From NCBI GenBank assembly GCA_009363875.1, contig CM018690.1:2778788-2842787 (forward strand): 64,000 bases of DNA, in the 5' to 3' direction. This stretch comes from Mikania micrantha. Lineage: Eukaryota > Streptophyta > Magnoliopsida > Asterales > Asteraceae. The stretch's first letter is position 1. Every line of letters begins with the position of its first letter. This document shows, one piece after another, positions 25,861-36,562 of this stretch. The notes under the pieces are model-generated. The model was not told where the DNA came from, made no database searches, and was given only the letters and a program-made list of their open reading frames with translations. The position numbers and the translations under genes are program-made.

Positions 25861-26130
25861 ATGTTGGGCCTAACCAAGAATTCATTGGGCCGCTGGAGCC
25901 ATGGTGGGCCAAACCAGTGGCCATGGGCCGAACAAATGCTATTGGGCCGAGAAGGTTTCCTGGGCCAACACAGCCCTCTGGGCCAAATCAGTTTAGTTGG
26001 GCCTGGACAGTAGCACATGAGCGACTAACTGATGTTGGGTTAATGATTTGGGCCAACTGTTGGGCTATGCCAAACATGGTGCTGCTGGGCCTGAATGTGG
26101 TTATATGGGCCAGTGTAGTTTGTTGGGCCA
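25861..26130 (-). promoter_or_regulatory. array of TGGGCC/TGGGCT boxes in LTR E
   Basis: Thirteen TGGGCC or TGGGCT hexamers in about 270 bases, roughly one every 20 bases. On the sense strand they read GGCCCA. This is the site II core that plant TCP transcription factors bind in promoters of growth-related and ribosomal-protein genes. Here the array lies about 650-950 bases downstream of the putative TATA box. The same array at 48526-48800 has two sites mutated. Open frames through the array are by-products of the repeat. Confidence 0.6.
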
Positions 26131-26174
26131 TGGTATGTTACTGGCTGGTTCTTTGGCCGCATGAAATCTGTTAG

Positions 26175-26400
26175 GGGTGAATGGAGTGTTGTCCGAATGG
26201 CATGAATTCACGAATGAAGGGTCGACTAGCATGGTCTGCGAAGGACATTGGGCGAATGAGATGGGTATAGGCCGAAAGAATAGGGCGAATGGGTGTGCCG
26301 ATCGAATGAGTGTGGTGGTCGAATAAGGCCATTCGGCCAGCTAGTTGGTTCGGTCGGGAGCTGCTCATTCGGTCATCTGGGCTCCTCATTCGGCCACAGC
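26175..26400 (-). repeat. CGAATG/CATTCG cluster in LTR E
   Basis: About eight copies of CGAATG or CATTCG, including GGCCATTCGGCC and CTCATTCGGCC, the same words that mark element B. The other LTR has the cluster at 48840-49045. Confidence 0.75.
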
Positions 26401-26795
26401 AAGGATTAAGCCCATAGTCACCCCCATCTCACGAGGCTAAGGTGTATTCGTAGATGGTGGATACTAGAGTTGGTCATCGTGGTTGTGGGTTACATGGTTT
26501 GAAGATGGTGAACTGATTTTGATTGAGGTTTGAACAAAAGGGTACAAAACCCTAATTTCGTGACTTTTTGCAACTGATTACCTCGAATTTTAGTGGGTTT
26601 CACTCCAGATCCCTTGTACTTTCGTGTAGAGGAGGTTAAGATCTTCGTTTAGGCTCAAGAATCACTCAATTTCATCAAGAAATGAGTGAGATATGGTAGA
26701 GAGAAGTTAGGGTTTTCTAGAGAGAGAGGGATCCGGAAATTGAGTTTAGAGAGAGAGTGGGAAGAGAGAAATGAGGAAGAAAGAGTTCATTTGGG

Positions 26796-26803
26796 TATTT
26801 ATA
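26796..26803 (-). promoter_or_regulatory. TATA box of LTR E (3' copy)
   Basis: Sense GGTATAAATACCC, about 785 bases from the LTR start. The same sequence recurs near 49446-49453 in the 5' copy, which would be the one driving the element. Confidence 0.55.
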
Positions 26804-27585
26804 CCCCGAGTGAGTTCGGGTTCGTTTTCGTTGCTCGGTTCGCGTTTTCGTTGCTTTTCCGGAACGTAATGCGCATATTACGTATTTTTAAATAAAAGAG
26901 TTGTTTTATTTAATTTTTGTTGAGTTTCAAAATTGTAAAATGTGAGATATTATATTTTCTTAACTTTCTTATCGTTCGTGTTGTTTTCGTTTTCGTTTCG
27001 TCAGATCGCGTCACCATCGCGCGTATTCGTTCGAATCGTCACCCGAACGAACACGGCGATAGTTTTGCTTTCTGACTTTTGTTTTCTACTCTCCAGCCAT
27101 CATTTCAGAACGTTAAACTCACATATATGTTTGTGTGAATCGTCACCCACGCAAAAACACTGTCAGCTCATTATTCTGAAATAACACTGCAATTGTGTTT
27201 GAATTGTGTTTCCTCACTAACGGACTCAACTAAACTTCCTGTTTTCACATTGTTTTCGTACTGATTTATCGGCCATCTGATTCCTGTCCTCTATGGATAT
27301 CAGATCGCAACCGATATGTTCTTTTTGTTTACTTGTACACTATTGTTTTTCTTGATTCGTTGTCTTAACTGTACTTAGGTTTTCACCTAGATACAAACAA
27401 CTATTGTTTATCTTGAGTGTTGTACTTACAGTATTTAAGTTTTCACATAAATACGTACAACTGTGTTTTGTATTTTGAATTCTGTTATCACAAACACTGT
27501 TCATATACTTGTATTTATACACAGTAAATAATGAAAGTACATATACCGTACGGACTTGCCGGACGATCAGGTACTGGATGTCACA

Positions 27586-27601
27586 GTCTCCCCTTGTTAA
27601 A
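27586..27601 (-). other. polypurine tract of E
   Basis: Sense TTTAACAAGGGGAGAC abuts the LTR start TGTGACA at 27585. Confidence 0.85.
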
Positions 27602-27619
27602 GAAATTTCGTCCCGAAAT

Positions 27620-28825
27620 TTAAGCATCAATGTCGGGCTCTACTTCTCGAACAAGTGGGGGTACTTTGTCTTCATGTTTTCCTCGCGTTCCCAGGTAAAT
27701 TCTGGTCCACGCTTGGAGTTCCATCGAACCTTACAATAGGGATACGACTTCGTTTCAGTCTCTTGACTTCACGTTCCATGATCTCTACAGGTTCTTCAAT
27801 GAAATGTAATTGTTCATCAACTTGTATCTCTTCCAAAGGTATGATCAACGATTCATCAGCGAGACATCCCTTTAGATTTGATACGTGAAATATATCATGT
27901 ACTCCACTGAGCTCATCAGGGAGTTTAAGTCTGTATGCCACAGGACCTATGCGTTGAGTTATCTCAAACGGTTCGACATACCTTGGTGCTAGCTTGCCTT
28001 TAGCCCCAAAACGAACTACGCCTTTCCATGGGGACACTTTCAACATAACTCGGTCACCCACTTCGAATTCCAAAGGCTTTCGCCGTTTGTCTTCGTAACT
28101 CTTTTGGCGGCTACGTGTTGCTTGTAATCTCTGTTGTATCTGGGCTATCTTATCAGTAGTCTCCTGAATAAGTTCAGGCCCAGTGATTCTGTTGTCTCCC
28201 ACTTCGGTCAAACAAATTGGAGAGCGACATTTTCTACCATATAGTGCTTCAAAAGGAGCACATCCAATACTGCTGTGGTAGCTGTTGTTGTAGGAGAACT
28301 CAATAAGTGGTAAGTGTTTATCCCAACTTCCACCGAAGTCTAGGATGCATGTCCTCAACATATTCTCTAGGTTTTGAATGGTTCGCTCGCTTTGTCCATC
28401 CGTTTGTGGATGATAAGCGGTGCTCAAGTTGACACTTGTCCCTAAGGATTGTTGCAATGATTGCCAGAACCGCGAAGTAAATCGACTGGCCCGGTCGGAA
28501 ATAATAGACAATGGCACACCGTGCCGTAATACTATTTCATCAACATAGAGTCTTGCTAGCTTTTACATCTTGTAAGTTTCTCTGATTGGCAAGAAATGTG
28601 CGTACTTGGTCAATCGTGTCCGCTGGAAGTGCGGGGTAGCTTGGTAATGAAATCCATAGCTATTTGTTCCCACTTCCATTGTGGTATTTCTGGTTGTTCC
28701 AGCAAACCCGAAGGTTTCTGGTGTTCGGCTTTGACCTTGGCACATGTGATGCATTTGCCAACATAAGTGGCAACATCTGTCTTCATTCTCGGGCACCAAT
28801 AAAACGACCTAAGATCTTGGTACAT
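27620..28825 (-). pseudogene. pol: integrase and chromodomain of element E
   Basis: The zinc-binding N-terminal part of integrase is in 28825-28610 (CITCAKVK region). A frameshift near 28625 and a stop near 28563 lead into 28517-27672, which holds the catalytic-core end ([25 protein letters not shown]) and the C-terminal domain ([33 protein letters not shown]). After [15 protein letters not shown] a one-base loss near 27740 throws the frame. The expected chromodomain residues (VRWN, TWERE) are seen in the next frame, ending near 27620. Chromodomains steer gypsy integration to marked chromatin; this copy could not make one. Assignment to the Tekay/Del group is from overall pattern. Confidence 0.88.
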
Positions 28826-28852
28826 CTTATCAGCACCGGGATGAACAGAGTA

Positions 28853-30253
28853 TCATGTCTTGTGTGCCTCGTCAAGTATAAGTGTTCGAATTTCATCTAC
28901 TACCGGGATCCAAACACGATGCAGATAATAGATAACTCCATCTTGTCTTGTTTGAAGTGCTTCTCGGCTCCACAATCGAGCTCTCGTTTCAAATTGTCTC
29001 TTGCCACTGCTTCTTGTTTGCACGGTCATTCCCATTGCTCGAACGCGCAAGGGTTTGACTCTTTGCTTCCAACTCAAAGCATCTGCAACAACATTTGCTT
29101 TCACCGGATGGTATTTGATCACACAATCGTAATAGTTTAGGAGCTCAACCCAACGTCTCTGTCTCATGTTAAGCTCCTTCTGATCAAATATGTGCTGTAA
29201 ACTCTTGTGATCTATGAAGATAGTGCATTTGGTACCATACAGGTAGTGTCTCCAAATCTTTAAAGCAAAGACAACAGCTCCCAGTTCTAGATCGTGTGTT
29301 GTGTAGTTCTTCTCGTGTATCTTCAACTGTCTAGAGGCATAAGCAATGACTTTGTCTCGTTGCATTAAAACACATCCGAGTCCCTGATGGGAAGCGTCAC
29401 AATACACCACAAATTCATCATTTCCTTCTGGGAGTGTTAAGATAGGAGCATTGCACAATCTTTGTTTCAATGTCTGGAATGCCTCTTCTTGTTTCTGGGT
29501 CCACACAAAAGGTTCACTCTTCTGCGTGAGTTTGGTGAGAGGCAAGGCTATCTTAGAGAAATTCGAAATGAATCTCCTGTAATAACCTGCCAATCCCAAG
29601 AATGATCTGATCTTTGTCGGTGTTGTGGGCACATCCCAGTTCTTGATTGCTTCAATCTTGGCAGGATCCACGTGAATACCATTACTGTTAATCACATGAC
29701 CCAAGAACTGAACTTCCCTTAGCCAGAATTCACACTTGGAGAATTTGGCATAGAGTCGTTCTTCTTTCAGCAGTTCCAAGACTGTCCTGAGATGTTGTTC
29801 CTGTTCCTCTTTGCCTCTCGAATAGATCAGTATATCATCAATAAAGACGATAATGAACTGATCTAAGTACGGCTTGCACACCCGGTTCATTAAATCCATG
29901 AACACTGCCGGTGCGTTCGTCAATCTGAATGGCATCACTAGGAATTCGTAGTGACCGTATCGGGTACGAAAAGCCGTCTTTGGTATGTGTTCCTCTTGAA
30001 TCTGGAGCTGGTGATAACCTGAACTCATGTCTATCTTTAAGAAGTATTGAGCTCCCTGTAACTGATCAAACAAATCATCAATCCTCGGTAACGGGTACCG
30101 ATTCTTGATAGTGAGTTTGTTGAGCTCTCTGTAATCGATGCACATTCTGAAGGATCCATCTTTCTTCTTAACAAAAAGAACCGGAGCTCCCCACGGGGAA
30201 AAGCTCGGTCGGATGAATCCCTTGTCGAGTAGCTCTTGCAATTGATTGGACAA
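28853..30253 (-). pseudogene. pol: reverse transcriptase and RNase H of element E
   Basis: An open stretch of 466 codons. Reverse transcriptase motifs in order: [31 protein letters not shown], and FIDDILIYS near 29850-29825 with both catalytic Asp. RNase H follows ([44 protein letters not shown], and ADALSWK where ADALSRK is usual). The stretch is flanked in the same frame by a TAG at 30257-30259 and a TGA at 28853-28855, both explicable as C-to-T changes. The domains look intact, but the polyprotein is cut at both ends. Confidence 0.92.
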
Positions 30254-30256
30254 CTC

Positions 30257-31310
30257 CTACATCTCTGATGGTGCAAGTCTATAAGGAGACTTAGCTACAG
30301 GAGTCGCTCCCAGAATCAAATCAATTCGGAACTGCACCGATCTCTCGGGTGGCAGTCCCGGTAAATCATCTGGAAACACGTCCGCATAGTCTTTCACAAC
30401 TGGTACGTCTTGAATCTTGATTGCTTTCTTGTCTTTCTCTACCACGTGAGCCAGGAATGCGATACATTGTTTTCGTAGGTATTTGCGAGCCTTCATACAC
30501 GATATTATCTTGACACTGCGGTTTGCTTGATCTCCATGAATTTCCAAGATATGATCGTTCTCCACTGGAATACGCAATAGCTTTTCGGAACAGTTGAACT
30601 CAACTCTGTTAAGAGATAGCCAATTCATTCTCACGATGATATCGAAACTGCCCAGCTCCATCGGTATCAAATCGATGGGAAATGTGTGATCGCCAAGTGT
30701 TAGTGGGCAATTCCTAACTACCGTGTCAACTGTGATATGTTTGCCGTTAGCTATCTCAATAGTATAAGGGGAGTCTAATGATTCCTCAACATGGTTAAGA
30801 TGGCTAGCAAAATCGGATGAGATAAAACTCTGATCCGCACCAGTGTCAAATAATATGGATGCATAAAAGTCAGATAGGAGATATGTACCCGTGACCACGT
30901 TCGGGTCCTGTCGAGCAGCAGCGGCTCCAATTTGAAAGGCTCTACCTCTAGCAACTTGAGCCCTTGGTTGATTCTTCTTGGGACAATCCCTAGAGAAGTG
31001 CCCAGGCTCGCCACAGTTGTAGCAAGACCTGTGATCAGCAGCAGCAGCAGCAGTAGCTGCATTGTTGTTTCGGTTTGGAGCCCCCGTGCTCCTGCAATTG
31101 TTGGCCCAGTGACCAAACTTCCCACAGTTAGTGCATTGTCTGCACTGGGTGTTTGGTGCGTGATGATACTGGCAGATGTTGCACAAAGGTGCTGTGCCAG
31201 TGTAGGGCTGCTTGATTTGTAGAGGTGGCGGTTAGTTGATCATCGGGGTTTGTGTGGTCGCAGCAAAGTTTCTGACCACCTTTTGTTTCTTTGCCGGCCG
31301 TTTATCCGGC
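30257..31310 (-). pseudogene. gag-pol: gag C-terminus and protease of element E
   Basis: Two zinc knuckles, CTNCGKFGHWANNC and CYNCGEPGHFSRDC (about 31140-31000), are followed by a retropepsin with the active-site motif LFDTGADQSF near 30860-30830. The linker to reverse transcriptase follows (PPERSVQF near 30340). The frame is the same as that of the reverse transcriptase segment. A TAA near 31234 interrupts the gag tail, and a frameshift near 31310 separates it from the main gag piece. Nucleocapsid and protease residues are themselves intact. Confidence 0.9.
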
Positions 31311-32173
31311 TTCTTGATGTTCCAGCTTTGGTTGAGTCAGCTTCTTTCTTGAATGCCCCAGAGGCAACCATCATGTCTGTCAAGGATGCTGACAGAGTAA
31401 CAACCATCTCCATAGTAGTAGGATGGGCAGATATCACATGCCCTTGGATACAAGACGGCAATCCACCAACATACCGTTCTATCCTCTTCTCCAGTGTTGG
31501 CACCACTGCCAAAGTAGCTAACTCATGAAAACGAGTGTTATAGGCCAATTGCCCAGCACCAATCATGACTAGGTTGAGCAGCTCAGTCTCAACCTGCTTG
31601 AGTTCATTCCTTGGGCAAAACTTTGCCCGCAGCATAGCCTTGAAGTCATCCCAAGGCATTGACAGAGCCTCATCCCTGCCTCTAGTTTGTACCTGAGCGT
31701 TCCACCAAGTTAACGCTCGTTTGTGGAATGAACCAGCAGCATATCTCACCTTATGCTGATCAGGACAGCCACTGATATCTAGAGTAGTTTCCAACTTCTC
31801 GATCCATTGGATCAATCCGACTGCTCCTTCAATGCCACTGAAACTTGGTGGCTTGCATCCTACAAACTTTTTTGTAGGAGTAGTCCTGATAATGGCGGGT
31901 ATTACCACTGCCTTCTCCAGATGAGTTGGCATTGTTGTTACTGTTGTTGCTGTTAATCTTGTTCATCATCTCCGGGATTACATCCCCCAGTCGACTGGTC
32001 AGCAGAGTGGCCAGTGCTAAAGTAGCAGGATCCAAATGATGAACAGGTGGTGGTGGCGGAGGAGGAGGTGGAGGTGGTTGTATAGGAGAGTCAGATGGTG
32101 ATGGTTCCGAGGAGTGCGGTGCTGAATCATGTGGTGGTGGGGGCAGTAAAGCTGGTTGTCTTCTTGGCGGCAT
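31240..32173 (-). pseudogene. gag: gag of element E, N-terminal and capsid part
   Basis: Start ATG at 32173 (MPPRRQPALL), a proline-rich N-terminus with a run of about ten prolines. The frame shifts within 31932-31829 to the one holding the retrotransposon gag domain (KPPSFSGIEGAVGLIQWIEK, HKRALTWWNAQVQTRG, RAKFCPRNELKQVETELLNL). A second shift near 31310 ends this piece at 31240. MPPRR starts and the WWN gag motif are usual for chromovirus gag. The polyproline run comes from a (GGT/GGA)n tract at 32040-32090. Confidence 0.9.
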
Positions 32174-32330
32174 TCTGATTGTAACGGAAAGAAAATCGGT
32201 TAGTGCAGTGATCAGACGCAGAACACATATGCAAATAGAATCTTATGTCATATGATCTCTACATGAAGGTCCCTAGATTATAGTCTAGGCAAAACCTTTA
32301 ATTAATATGACCTATATTTCTCTATAACCA

Positions 32331-32344
32331 TGGCTCTGATACCA
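32331..32344 (-). other. primer-binding site of E
   Basis: Minus-strand TGGTATCAGAGCCA, tRNA-Met type, three bases from the LTR end at 32348. Confidence 0.92.
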
Positions 32345-32347
32345 ATC

Positions 32348-32438
32348 TGTCACACCCCAAGCCGGCGGGCTGGATCGACTTTCCCGCCGGGCGGAAGGTT
32401 CCCGGGATGCGATATCGTTTGATAATCGAAATGATCAG
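32348..32438 (-). repeat. 5' LTR of element E, sense 3' end
   Basis: Ninety-one bases matching the first 91 of 23229-27585 with few differences; cut off by insertion of B. The remainder is at 45985-50232. Confidence 0.93.
32434..32438. other. target-site duplication ATCAG, left copy (element B)
   Basis: ATCAG precedes B and is repeated at 45985-45989; the uninterrupted 3' LTR of E has it only once at the matching place (near 23315-23319). Confidence 0.95.
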
Positions 32439-33074
32439 TGTAGGACCAAGGATGATCTCGAAAACAACACGAAATCAACAGAAATCTGCTCAACAACCAC
32501 TAGAATAGTGCGGAATCCTATTCCAGGGTTTTCCAATCGAAACCGACAGCAACCGTGGTGATACGAAGGTAAGAGAAGAACGTTTGAGCGAAGATCGAAC
32601 ACCACGAGCTAAGAATTGAAGTTGGACAGCAAGGGAACGATCAAATCTCCAAGGGTTTGACACTTGAGTGCTTTGGGACGAATGAGGGTTCTCAGAGGTT
32701 CTCATTGAAATAATTTTGAACTTGTATATATAGGCAGTTGACATTCGGCCGAATGAGAGGCCGAAACAACTCATTCGGCGAATGACTCCTGTCGAATAGG
32801 TAATTCAGTCGAATGAGTCATTCGGCGAATGACTCATTCGCCGAATATAGACATACTCTATTCTCATTCGCCGAATGACTTCATACTCTAGAGTCATTCG
32901 GCCGAATGAGCAATACTCATACTCAATTAAACAATAAACCAAATCACTCAATCATATAATCAAATAATTTAAACATAAACATGAAGAACAATAAAAAGAC
33001 AACTTCCATTAATATCTTGAATTTTACATGATGAGTATTACAAAATAGAACTAGGGACATTACATGTATCTACA
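32439..33074 (-). repeat. 3' LTR of element B
   Basis: 636 bp, TGTAGG...CTACA on the plus strand. The TATA box (sense CTATATATAC) is at 32724-32732. Twelve CGAATG/CATTCG words lie at 32745-32915, directly upstream of it, several as near-perfect CATTCGGCCGAATG palindromes. Confidence 0.95.
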
Positions 33075-33087
33075 AACTCCCCCTTGG
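33075..33087 (-). other. polypurine tract of B
   Basis: Sense CCAAGGGGGAGTT abuts the 3' LTR start. Confidence 0.9.
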
Positions 33088-33094
33088 ACCTAGT

Positions 33095-36000
33095 TCAACT
33101 CTTGGAAGCGTCTTTCTTGAAATACTTTGCCGAGATAGCTTTCCAGTCAGCTCCAGCATGGATCTTGAAAATGCTACAGAGACGGATCACTCTCATAAAC
33201 TGCAATGCTTGCACCATGTCTTGAACATCAAAGAAAATCTGGTGCCTAAACAGAGCTTGGACATCTTTGTGAGATAGATTGGTCAACCACATAGGCTCAA
33301 ATATCCTCACAGTCTCCCACTGCTTGTCCTTGCACAAAACAGTCACAGCCTCGCCAGTACGCCCATCATAATACCACCATCGGAAGCCATCCATAAAGTC
33401 TTGTCGCATTTTCCGTAAAGGAATCTTCTTCAAAACTTTAGGAGGAAGCCACTTCAGGATAACCTTATGCTTCCGGGTGTCTCCATCAATCTCTGGCAAA
33501 TAATAACGTTCAGGCTGTTGGGGCTGAAAGTTCACCCATCTCTTTCTGTACTCATACTGGATTTGCCTAGAGAACCAGGCAGACATTCCTGAATCTTCAC
33601 TGTATAGCAACTTCAGACGAGCTAATTGATTTACTTCGAAGCCTGGCAACGTCTTAAAGTCATGAGGATGTTTGAAGTAATCTATCCCCCTTTCTCTTTT
33701 CACTGCATAGCATCCGAGGTCGTGAAAGTATGCCCAGCTCAAGATTTGACCTCTAGCCTTATAGCCTTTGGTTCTGTAGACTTTCTTGTGTGTTGCTGGC
33801 ATCTTCTCGGTGCTCTGCTTCTTTAATACCTCCCAATAAGCTTCCCATTCTTCTTTCCTTTTCTTCCTGTCATCGGCTTCAGATTTGCTAGCTTCAACTT
33901 GTTCTTCCAAATATCTGACCAGAAGATCCTCTGTTTCTTGATCAAATGGTTCAGTAAATGTAGGCAACTCATCCTCAGCTGATGTTTACTTAGGATATTC
34001 CTTATCCGTGATATCCTCCAAAATAACTTCATCAATATCATCAAAGAGTTCTGGCTCTGGCTCATCAACAATAGGAACAGAGGTATCATCAGTGATCACC
34101 TCATCAGGATTTAACCTGAAAAGCTCAGCAATTTGTTCCTTTGTTAAGCAGTGAATGATTTCTCCCTCCTCCTTTTCATAGCTGACTGAGTGCTGTATGA
34201 TGCCTTGAGCGTCCAAAATCATGGTAAGATTCTCGTCTAACTGACGTCTCAAAGGCACAGCTTCTACTTCCTCAGTAGCTTCTGGTTCAGTTGTCTTTGA
34301 GGGAGACGAAGGAGGAGGAGCCTTTGACTTCTTGTCATTGGCCTTCTTGGACCGGATCTCAGAAGACGGAGGGGCTTGATCATCATTATCATCATCATCA
34401 TCATCAGTACCAGATGACTTAGAAGTCCCGCTCCCAGATCCGTCCTTGTCTTCATCATCAGATTCAGCATCTTTCTCTGAATCTTCATAATCCACCAGTT
34501 CCTCCTCATACACTTCTTCTTCTTCTTCCTCCTTGTCTGATTCATTAGAACGTGCTGCAGAGCCTTCAATCCGAGGAGTACTATCCTTGAGACTGTCGAT
34601 CTGATCTGCTAATCGAGCATTTTCAGTCTCCAAGGACAGTATCCTATCACTGTAATCTGTGACTGTCAGGGCTAGCTGATGATGCTCATCAATGTACTTT
34701 AGCAGCTGCTGCTCCTGTTGAGCAGATCTAGCTCTCAGATCTGCCCGTTGACCTGCAGCTTGTATCAGTAGAGTGTCCTGCTCCTCCACTCTCTTGGTGA
34801 GCTGAGCAATAACAAGCTCTTGCTCCCTATTCTTCTTTTCCTGCTCCATACTTCTCTCCATCAATCTGAGTACCATACTGTTCAGTGTGCTCAACTGATC
34901 AACAACTGACACAGTAGGTATAGACACATCAGCACGTGAAATGGAGGGACCAGAGAATGCAGCAGTAAATATGGGGGCCTGGGTGGTCAGAGGGGCGGTA
35001 GTGGCACGAACATGAGTAGCCCTTGACCTGGTCAGTGACGAAACTGAAACAGCTGCTACTGATGTAACAGTAGTTGTAGCAGCCGTTGTCAGTTCTGACC
35101 TTCTCTGGAATGAGAACCTCGACCTCTTCCCTCTACCAGCCCTGGAAGGTGTCTGCAGAGAAGCTGATGTAGAAATAGCAACAGTAGCAGGTGCAGAAGA
35201 CCGAGGTGGAGGAGACAAATCAAACTCGGGAATAAACGAGGGATCAGTAATCTCCTCTCTCTCTTCTTCACTCCTCTTTCTCTTTCTCATCTGCAACCTT
35301 CCTCCTTCCATATCTTTCTCAAACTCATCATCATGAGTCTCTTCAGAATCAGAACTTTCATCATCACCATCACCAGCTTCTCCTTCATCTTCACTTGAGT
35401 CCTCAGACTCATCACCACCTTCGGAAGAGTGAGGAACTGTAGCATCAATAGGAGCAGTCACTATGGAGGAAGAAGTAATCAGGAAATCTAACTCCATTAG
35501 TGAGTCAATATCAACTTCCTCCTCTCTAGCCAAGGAGGTGCTAACACCTGCATCTGAAGCCATAGTAGCTGTGCCTACAGAAATTATGCTCACACTTACA
35601 GAGCTAACACCACCAACAACAATAACATCATCAGCACCACCAGCACCACTAACACTTGCACCAACACCAACATCACCACCAACCTCATCATCTCCACCAT
35701 CATCATCATCTACATCATCTGGCACAACAATATCCTCCATATCAGAATCAGAATCATCGTGTCTCCATCTACGACCAGCAGGAGCTCGATAATCTGGCCT
35801 AGAAAGATGTCCAAATAATGATCGAGAAGCTGGTTTCCTCTCCTTGCCTCTATATGACATCACCCTATTGAGGGTGAGGTCATTCATGTGTTCCAGCTTG
35901 ATGACATCAGCATTAATCTTCGATAGATCAGGCAACTGGGCATCGATCAACTGTTGTAGAAATCTTGGATACATCAAGAACTTCTTCTCTCCCTTCAGAG

Positions 36001-36562
36001 TCACATTCTCCTTTATATGAGAGAAAACCATCTCAGAGAAGTTGAATGGTCTGTTCAGCACCAGGGCGACAAATGCACACTGAATAGTCTCCCGCATGTC
36101 ATCGAATCCTCCCCTCCTGGATCCAAGACAGTGAATCAGCACGTGTGCGAGATACTTGAACTGTGGAGACATGTAGGCCTTGTTGAGAATCCCTGCTCCT
36201 AGATCTCCTTCATACTTGCACCGCATGAAACATCCACGAACCAAGTAGCGGTCTAGCAAGTATGGCTGATCAGGGGAATCCTGGAAACCACAGACTCTCT
36301 TGATGTGCTCGGCAGATATGACAACATCATGCCCGAGAACCTTTCCCCTGATAACAGTAGGTTCAGCCTCACAATCTATATCAGCAGAGGCCCAGAAATC
36401 CTGCTGATGTGACCGATAAGGCACATGCATAGTGGAGATGGCTGTAAATATCCTCGAACGCCTGAGAAAGGTAATGATCTCAGTATAATGCTTGGCGTTC
36501 AGAGTGTCAAGATCTAAGTACACGCATATGTTGTTCTTCGTCACAGATTTCTATCCAGCCAT
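33095..36562 (-). pseudogene. env-like gene of element B (two nonsense codons)
   Basis: One frame of 1156 codons from ATG 36562-36560 to a stop at 33095. A TAG at 36551-36553 (codon 4) and a TAA at 33986-33988 interrupt it. The N-terminal 230 residues form a compact block shared with the fragments in C. An acidic, Ser-rich middle follows (runs such as SSEDEGEAGDGDDESSDSEE and DDDDDDNDD). Next comes a predicted coiled coil of about 120 residues (MEQEKKNREQELVIAQLTKR, then Leu/Gln-rich heptads), another acidic stretch, and a charged C-terminus. I see no signal peptide or membrane-spanning segment, so the label env-like is positional. Function is unknown. Its position after pol and before the polypurine tract is the hallmark of Sireviruses with a third gene. 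Confidence 0.8.

Larger units (their letters stand above)
23229..27585 (-). repeat. 3' LTR of element E
   Basis: 4357 bp, TGTCACACCCC...GGATGTCACA on the plus strand; sense start at 27585. It contains a TATA box (26796-26803), a CGAATG cluster (26175-26400) and a TGGGCC cluster (25861-26130). Most of the remainder is AT-rich without a gene. Compared with the other copy it has scattered substitutions and small indels (for example GT-repeat length near 25430 and a 17 bp difference near 26290). Confidence 0.93.

Noticed and set aside
25812..26174. Trp/Gly/Pro-rich frames on both strands in LTR E (also 48477-48773)
   Set aside because: Generated by the repeated TGGGCC box; no domain and located in an LTR.
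34264..35792. Met/Leu-rich and Thr/Ser-rich frames opposite the env-like gene of B
   Set aside because: Shadows of acidic and serine-rich codons of the minus-strand frame.
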